Positions 59,566 through 64,000 of a stretch of DNA of 64,000 bases are shown in pieces. A model generated the notes under the pieces. The model did no database searches. It was not told the DNA's origin and saw only the letters and a list, made by a program, of their open reading frames with translations. Both the position numbers and the translations under genes were made by a program. Source of the DNA: Aldehydirespirator sp965221185 (GTDB taxonomy: Bacteria > Actinomycetota > Acidimicrobiia > Acidimicrobiales > Aldehydirespiratoraceae). Location: assembly GCA_965221185.1 (NCBI GenBank), contig OZ244866.1, positions 1,550,001-1,614,000 of the forward strand, read 5' to 3'. How positions within the stretch are numbered: position 1 is the stretch's first letter; each line of letters begins with the position of its first letter.

Positions 59566-60516
59566 ATGAGGTTCGCCCTCGACGACGACCGTGAAGCGTT
59601 GCGTTCGACGGCGCGGGATCTGCTCACCGAGCTGTGCCCGCCCGCGGCCGTACGGGACGCCTGGACGCAGCGGCCGGACCCGGCGCCGTGGCAGGCATTG
59701 GCCGGCGCGGGCGCGCTGGCCGTGCTCGTGACTCACGCCGACGGAGGCCTGGGGCTCGACGAGACCTACCTGGTGCCGGTGCTGGAGGAGGCCGGCAGGG
59801 TGGCCCTGCCTCATCCTCTGACGGAGACCGCGCTGGTGGCCGCGCCACTCGGCGTAGTGGGGCCTATGGTGGCCACCGACCTGGGCGCGGCCGGCTCTGT
59901 GGTTGCCTCGGCGACATTCGCCGAGGCCTTCCTGCTGGTCTCGGGCCGCGGGCTGCGGCTCTACGAGGCGCACGAGGTGAACGTCGAGCCGGTGGAGACC
60001 GTCGATGCCTCCAGGCACTGCGGGCGGGTGAAGCCCCAAGTCGCGGGCCAGTCCGTCACCGAGGATCCCGAAGCTGTGGCCGCGGCCTTCGATCGGGGAG
60101 TACTCGGCGCCGCGGCAGAGCTCCTCGGATTGAGTCGGGCCATGCTGGAACTCACCGTGGACTACGCGGCGCAGCGCCACCAGTTCGGCAAGCCGATCGG
60201 GAGCTTCCAGGCGGTGAAGCACCATCTGGCGAACGCCCGGCTCGAGATCGAGTTCGCCGCTCCGGCGGTGCTGCACGCCGCTTACGCAATCGCCCACGGG
60301 CGCCCCGACGCCAGCCGCAGCGTGTCTCAGGCCAAGTGGCTAGCCGGAACTGCAGCCGCCGTCACCGGCCGTGCCGCCCTGCAGTGCCACGGCGCCGTCG
60401 GCTACACCACCGAATACGACCTGCACCTCCACCTCAAACGCTCATGGGCACTGGCCCGCGGCTGGGGCGGGTCCGACTTCCACGCCGACCGGGTCGCCGC
60501 TTCGATCGGGATTTGA
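59566..60516 (+). CDS. Acyl-CoA dehydrogenase, short divergent partner subunit
   Basis: 316 aa, about 60 shorter than a standard member. It keeps an N-terminal helical domain (TARDLLTELCPPAAVRDAW) and the C-terminal domain (YAAQRHQFGKPIGSFQAVKH, TGRAALQCHGAVGYTTEYDL, HLHLKRSWALARGWGGS), but the middle beta-domain is reduced and lacks the usual FAD-loop motif. This is the hallmark of the non-identical partner in heteromeric actinobacterial dehydrogenases. Start at ATG 59566, whose flanking 17 bp duplicate the end of the first gene. Confidence 0.88.
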   Translation: MRFALDDDREALRSTARDLLTELCPPAAVRDAWTQRPDPAPWQALAGAGALAVLVTHADGGLGLDETYLVPVLEEAGRVALPHPLTETALVAAPLGVVGPMVATDLGAAGSVVASATFAEAFLLVSGRGLRLYEAHEVNVEPVETVDASRHCGRVKPQVAGQSVTEDPEAVAAAFDRGVLGAAAELLGLSRAMLELTVDYAAQRHQFGKPIGSFQAVKHHLANARLEIEFAAPAVLHAAYAIAHGRPDASRSVSQAKWLAGTAAAVTGRAALQCHGAVGYTTEYDLHLHLKRSWALARGWGGSDFHADRVAASIGI

Positions 60517-60610
60517 CGCACCGGCCATAATTGTTCCGACATCGGCGGGAGGAGAATCGACGTGGACGTGAAGGTTGGAAGCAAGGTCCCGGACTGACAG
60601 CGGGCCGGTC

Positions 60611-61180
60611 CTACACCTCGCCCAGCCAGGCAGGGGCCCGGTCGAGCAGGAACTCGCAGACGTGGCGGGCCCGGTCGAGCATGTCGCAGAGCACCTCGAG
60701 GTCCTGGCCCAGATAGATCCGGCTCAAAGCCAGCTCGACTCGGCCCTCGATGTTGACAGTCCGCTCCGCGGCGTCGGTGACAGCCGCCACCCTGTCGACC
60801 GAGGACACCTGCAGCGGCAGCTCGGGACCCCCGATGGCGGCGAGATCGGTGGCCAGCACAAGAAGGTCGGGACCCAAGTGCAGCGGCGGGAGCACGAAGC
60901 TGAGGATCATCGGCACGGTGATGGCGTCGTCGGGGTCCTCGTCCTCCGGGCGGCTGTTCACGTCGTCCTCGAATGTCAGCAGAGTGCGCGGCTCGGCCTC
61001 GACGCACAGCACTATGTCGAGCGGCCCGCCGCACGCGTGGTCCGGGTGCAGGTCGACCTCCCATGTCTGGCGGTTGGAGTAAGTCTCCACGAAGTGCCGG
61101 TCACCGTGGACGTGGAAGCCGTGCTCGGACACGTGGTCCTTGAGGTTGGCGACGAACCCGTGCAGATCGATCAACGACAC
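60611..61180 (-). CDS. Conserved hypothetical protein
   Basis: 189 aa, family not recognised. VSLIDLHGFVANLKDHVSEH, then GFHVHGDRHFVETYSNRQTW and EVDLHPDHACGGPLDIVLCV suggest a mixed alpha/beta domain with clustered His/Cys/Asp. ITVPMILSFVLPPLHLGPDL follows, and the C-terminal helix region includes LALSRIYLGQDLEVLCDMLD. No signal peptide. The GTG at 61180 is supported by a palindromic operator about 80 bp upstream. Confidence 0.7.
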   Translation of the reverse strand: MSLIDLHGFVANLKDHVSEHGFHVHGDRHFVETYSNRQTWEVDLHPDHACGGPLDIVLCVEAEPRTLLTFEDDVNSRPEDEDPDDAITVPMILSFVLPPLHLGPDLLVLATDLAAIGGPELPLQVSSVDRVAAVTDAAERTVNIEGRVELALSRIYLGQDLEVLCDMLDRARHVCEFLLDRAPAWLGEV

Positions 61181-61261
61181 GCGGATACCCCTTGCTTCGG
61201 ACCTGTTCCAGCTACAGCGTGCCACGACCGTCGGACATGGCGAAACTACTTCCCGCTCCGG

Positions 61262-61275
61262 TCGTGTATACACGA
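61262..61275. promoter_or_regulatory. Perfect 14-bp palindrome, candidate operator
   Basis: TCGTGTATACACGA reads the same on both strands and lies 82 bp upstream of the minus-strand GTG at 61180. GTGTATACAC-type cores are typical of GntR-family sites. Confidence 0.45.
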
Positions 61276-61326
61276 TCCGAGGGGCGGCGCGTTGCTGCAC
61301 TGTATCCGAAGGTTCAAGGGTGTGAC

Positions 61327-61480
61327 CTAGAGGTTGAGCGATTAGTCGCGAACCACTGGGCGACTTCGCAAGACACTGAGCGAGGCCGCGGCCCGAGCGG
61401 CCCGTGAGCGCAGCGCACAAGAGCGGGAAACGCAACGCTGCACCGCGAGGCGCTCGCAAACCCATCGCGCTCGCACTCAG
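61327..61480 (+). repeat. Dispersed repeat copy E
   Basis: CTAGAGGTTGAGCGATTAGT at the left (more diverged), core GAGCGAGGCCGCGGCCCGAG plus CGGCCCGTGAGCGCAGCGCA, right end ACCGCGAGGCGCTCGCAAAC. Unlike the other long copies it does not follow a stop codon, sitting between divergent genes. Confidence 0.85.
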
Positions 61481-61506
61481 TCGAGTGTCCTGGTTCACTG
61501 GCGGGG

Positions 61507-62262
61507 ATGGACACAGAATCGCTCGACGTTCTGAACGCCGCCGTCGATGCCGTGGTCGCGGCTCTGGCCAGCTGTCGCGACTGGGGACCCACAGGTCTGA
61601 AGCACGGCCAGTTCGGCTTCGATCTGGCCGCGGACGCGGCCGCCATCGAGGTGCTGAGAGACGGAGGGCTGCAGGTCCTCAGCGAGGAGAGCGGGCTGGA
61701 GCCTGGAGACGGTCCCGTGGCCGTGCTCGACCCTGTGGACGGATCCACCAACGCATCGCGAGGGATCCGCTACTTCGCCACCAGCGTGTGCGTCGTGGAC
61801 GGAGCAGGTCCCGTGGCCGCGGTGGTTCACGACCATGGCAGCGGCGAGCGGTTCGAGGCGATGCGGGGCGGCGGGGCTCGCTGCGACGGCGAGACGCTGC
61901 GACCGCCCGCGCCAAGGCCCCTGCCTGAGTGTGTGGTGGGCGTGAACGGCTGGCCTCCCGGGCGGGGCGGCTGGGCCCAGTTCCGCACGTTGGGCGCGGC
62001 CGCGCTGGAGTTGTGCGCGGTGGCGGCCGGACGCCTGGACGGCTACATCGATTTCTCGCTCAGCGGCTTGGGCTCGTGGGACTACCTGGGCGCCCTGCTG
62101 GTGTGCAGCGAGACAGGCGTCGAGGTTCACGACGGGCTGGGCCGCGACCTGGTGATGCTCGACCATCAGAGCCGGCGGGCTCCGGTGGCTGCGCCCGCGC
62201 CGCTGGCGGCCAAACTGCTGGCGGTTCGTGCTTCGCTCACCGGCGGCGCGGCCGCCGGCTGA
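61507..62262 (+). CDS. Inositol monophosphatase family phosphatase
   Basis: 251 aa. Mg2+-dependent sugar-phosphate phosphatase fold. VLSEESGLEPGDGPVAVLDP (metal Glu, about residue 60), DPVDGSTNASRG near 77 and the distal metal Asp in GSWDYLGALLVC near 195. Inositol phosphate, fructose-1,6-bisphosphate, histidinol phosphate and PAP are all substrates within the family. ATG after GGGGATGG. Confidence 0.9.
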   Translation: MDTESLDVLNAAVDAVVAALASCRDWGPTGLKHGQFGFDLAADAAAIEVLRDGGLQVLSEESGLEPGDGPVAVLDPVDGSTNASRGIRYFATSVCVVDGAGPVAAVVHDHGSGERFEAMRGGGARCDGETLRPPAPRPLPECVVGVNGWPPGRGGWAQFRTLGAAALELCAVAAGRLDGYIDFSLSGLGSWDYLGALLVCSETGVEVHDGLGRDLVMLDHQSRRAPVAAPAPLAAKLLAVRASLTGGAAAG

Positions 62263-62299
62263 CGGCTGCGCCGGGACCGGGCTCAGGTCTCGGCGACAC

Positions 62300-62986
62300 T
62301 CAGTCGATCGAGAACGGCGGGTACTCGTCGGTCAGCAGCATCGAATAGGCCCACAGCCGCGCGTCGACGCGCACCCAGCCCGCCGAGAACCGGAACAGCG
62401 CGTCGGGCCAGCGACCCGTGAAGATGACCGCCAGCCAGCCGAAGAATGTCGCGACGAAAGTCATGACATAGGCAACGGTGGAGAAGATGGCGCCCGGGAT
62501 CAGGACGGCTGCCAGCACGAGTTGCAGGATCCATAGCCACGCCGGGAAGGACACAAACCCGAACATGAGCCCCAGCATGCCGAACAGGGTCAGCCATGCG
62601 AAGGGCACGATGAACCGGAACAGCACCGTGAGCCGGTTCCGGCCCTCGAGCCGGGGCGACGTGCTCACAGAGATCCCCGCGCCGCCCGGATCATCCGTCG
62701 AGGGCGCGTAGTCGAACGGGGGATACTTGTCGGTGAGACACTGCATGTAGGAGAAAGTCCTGGCCCGGTAGCGCACGTAGGTCGCATGGAACGCGGCGAT
62801 GCCAGGCGGCAGCTTGCCGGTGGCGAGCACGGTGACCCATGCGACGATCGCCGTGAGGCTGGCCACGAGATTCAGCACGGTGTGCAGAATGACGTGGTGC
62901 GGGATCACGAGGATCAATTGCCCGATGGGGCGCCAGTTGGCTATCCGCTCGGGCCTTTGGATCTCAACGGTCGTGGGGTAGCTCAT
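62300..62986 (-). CDS. DUF4389 membrane protein (paralogue 1)
   Basis: 228 aa with about four hydrophobic segments arranged as two similar halves. WRPIGQLILVIPHHVILHTV and AWVTVLATGKLPPGIAAF appear in the first half, and LVLAAVLIPGAIFSTVAYVM and FGWLAVIFTGRWPDALFRFS in the second; each half ends with a T-D-x-Y-P-P-F motif. Function unknown. It sits 85 bp downstream of a 224-aa paralogue on the same strand. Confidence 0.88.
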   Translation of the reverse strand: MSYPTTVEIQRPERIANWRPIGQLILVIPHHVILHTVLNLVASLTAIVAWVTVLATGKLPPGIAAFHATYVRYRARTFSYMQCLTDKYPPFDYAPSTDDPGGAGISVSTSPRLEGRNRLTVLFRFIVPFAWLTLFGMLGLMFGFVSFPAWLWILQLVLAAVLIPGAIFSTVAYVMTFVATFFGWLAVIFTGRWPDALFRFSAGWVRVDARLWAYSMLLTDEYPPFSID

Positions 62987-63071
62987 GGCTCGAAACCCTA
63001 CTCCCCGACTGCAAGACACGCAGGGAACCCGGCCACGGGCTGACGGCGCTCAGCGGCCGCCCTGGTTCCGG

Positions 63072-63746
63072 TCAATCGAGAGAGAAGGGCGGGTACTCGT
63101 CGGTCAGCAGCAGCCCGTAGGCGCTGAAGCGGGCTCCGACCCTTATCGGGGCGGTAACGAGCCTGCGCAGGCCCGCGGGCCAGCGGCCCGTGAACAGCAC
63201 CGCAAAGAAAGCCAGGAACACGCACACCACCCCGACGATCCCGATGATCACGGTGTAGACGTAGGCCGGAATGAGTACGGCGGCCAAGACGAGCGCCACC
63301 AGCCAAATCCACCCAGCGACCTCGATGCCGGTGGACTGGTTGGACATATTGCTCACGACGGAAATCGGGACGATGAACCGGAACAGCACCACGAGCCGGT
63401 TCTTGCCTTCTAGCGCGGGGGAGATGTCCACCGACGTGGCGGAGCCGCCAGGGTCGGCCGGCGACATCGAGAAGTCGAACGGCGGGTACTCCGTGGTCAG
63501 GAACCAGGCGTACGCATGCACCCGCGTGTAGTAACGGATGTACATGGCCTGGTAGCCGGCCACGCCTGCGGGCAGCTTGCCGGTGAGCAGGACCGCCAGC
63601 CATCCGACGGTGCCAACGACAGCGCCCACAATGGCGAGGACGACCCCCACGACGTAGTGGGGGATGGCCAGGATCCACTGCACCAGAGGACGCCAGTTGG
63701 CCACGCGGTCGGGCGTGGTGATTTGGACTGTTGCTGGGTAGGTCAT
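63072..63746 (-). CDS. DUF4389 membrane protein (paralogue 2)
   Basis: 224 aa, clearly duplicated from its neighbour: WRPLVQWILAIPHYVVGVVL, LAVLLTGKLPAGVAGYQAMY, TTEYPPFDFSMSPADPGG and FFAVLFTGRWPAGLRRLVTA then DEYPPFSLD. Same two-half, four-helix arrangement. Start ATG at 63746 faces tRNA-Val. Confidence 0.88.
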   Translation of the reverse strand: MTYPATVQITTPDRVANWRPLVQWILAIPHYVVGVVLAIVGAVVGTVGWLAVLLTGKLPAGVAGYQAMYIRYYTRVHAYAWFLTTEYPPFDFSMSPADPGGSATSVDISPALEGKNRLVVLFRFIVPISVVSNMSNQSTGIEVAGWIWLVALVLAAVLIPAYVYTVIIGIVGVVCVFLAFFAVLFTGRWPAGLRRLVTAPIRVGARFSAYGLLLTDEYPPFSLD

Positions 63747-63838
63747 GTCCGAGACGATAGACCATCAATGCCGCGAGTCCCCGGAGACTCGTCAACCCGG
63801 CAGAGAGCGCTGACGGCCAGCCGTTAGGCTCGTCTGAC

Positions 63839-63913
63839 GGGCGCGTAGCTCAGGTGGTTCAGAGCGCTTCCCTTACAAGGAAGAGGCCGGGGGTTCGAGT
63901 CCCTCCGCGCCCA
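63839..63913 (+). tRNA. tRNA-Val(TAC)
   Basis: GGGCGCG/CGCGCCC acceptor, anticodon stem CTTCC/GGAAG with loop CTTACAA, T-arm GGGGGTTCGAGTCCCTC. CCA not encoded (CCG follows A73). Confidence 0.95.
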
Positions 63914-63949
63914 CCGTGAACAGGCCCCATCGAACCGAGGTGATCGACC

Positions 63950-64000
63950 GTGTCTGAGCCGTACCGGGTCGAAATGAGCGACGGCATCGCCGAGCTTGAG
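63950..64000 (+). CDS. Start of a gene cut by the window edge, possibly enoyl-CoA hydratase
   Basis: GTG at 63950 preceded by GAGGTGATC. The 17 visible residues VSEPYRVEMSDGIAELE match the opening strand (V-x-G-I-A-x-I/L) of crotonase-family proteins. Too short for certainty. Confidence 0.45.
   Translation, partial: MSEPYRVEMSDGIAELE

Larger units (their letters stand above)
61181..61506. other. 326-bp divergent intergenic region
   Basis: From left to right: the likely promoter zone of the minus-strand hypothetical gene with a 14-bp palindrome (61262-61275), then repeat copy E (61327-61480) running up to the phosphatase gene start. No additional gene is seen. Confidence 0.7.

Noticed and set aside
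60535..60596. Short frame VDVKVGSKVPD after the second dehydrogenase
   Set aside because: Only 11 codons with a plausible ribosome site; too short to support as a gene, though it might be a leader or a remnant of a lost dehydratase.

Overview
The window is high-GC (about two thirds G+C by eye), densely packed and rich in GTG starts and 4-base ATGA/GTGA gene overlaps. Gene content points to a free-living, aerobic, heterotrophic actinobacterium. The evidence is an isocitrate lyase divergent from a RamB-type regulator, actinobacterial-type acyl-CoA carboxylase subunits, a TIGR03084/mycothiol-type DinB protein, an MCC-like AtuA locus, DUF4389 proteins, and the phoH-ybeY-corC-era-uppS-recO-glyS-dnaG block. 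Acidimicrobiia is my best guess at class level, but this is inference from style and content; no rRNA gene is present.

Layout. 1-7.2 kb (minus): acyl-CoA catabolism (carboxyltransferase, biotin carboxylase, AtuA, then a DinB-like protein and an enoyl-CoA hydratase behind a double palindromic operator). 7.3-11.3 kb: a small membrane coiled-coil protein, a DUF1778-GNAT toxin-antitoxin pair, a DsbA-like oxidoreductase and a Baeyer-Villiger-type monooxygenase. 11.5-16.6 kb (minus): PEP carboxylase, a geranylgeranyl-reductase-family flavoprotein and an orphan zinc-ABC ATPase. 16.6-26.3 kb: TauD-type dioxygenase, ung, ogt, udk, an aminotransferase, then a run of lipid or xenobiotic genes (amidohydrolase, acyl-CoA dehydrogenase, MOSC, enoyl-CoA hydratase, SDR). 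26.5-29 kb: a large secreted protein. 29-33.6 kb: a zinc-homeostasis locus (a CDF remnant, a CDF exporter, Zur, ZnuA, ZnuB) around one Zur-like operator. 33.6-37.9 kb (minus): UbiD decarboxylase, amidohydrolase, a CobW-family GTPase and a NYN-domain protein. 38-38.4 kb: three tRNAs. 38.4-42.6 kb: cyclopropane synthase, isocitrate lyase and the RamB-like regulator. 42.7-50.8 kb: the housekeeping block ending in dnaG and tRNA-Asn.

50.88-55.34 kb is a 4.5-kb genomic island. A 17-bp piece of the tRNA-Asn 3' end is repeated at its far end, with a truncated tyrosine integrase next to that end. Inside are transposase and dioxygenase debris, a methyltransferase and a nucleotidyltransferase protein with a helical C-terminus. 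It is followed by a lower-GC three-gene cassette (membrane protein, winged-helix regulator, CreD). From 58.2 kb the host-like sequence resumes: tRNA-Ile2/Met, paired acyl-CoA dehydrogenases, an inositol-monophosphatase-family protein, two tandem DUF4389 membrane proteins, tRNA-Val and the start of a further gene.

Two features run across the window. First, a dispersed repeat of roughly 140-150 nt occurs in at least five long copies and four fragments. It usually begins at or just after a gene's stop codon, and twice it lies inside a reading frame, adding the same RAARERSEQ-like peptide. Second, the zinc proteins (Zur, CDF, ZnuA and the distant ZnuC) all carry expanded His-rich or acidic low-complexity segments.
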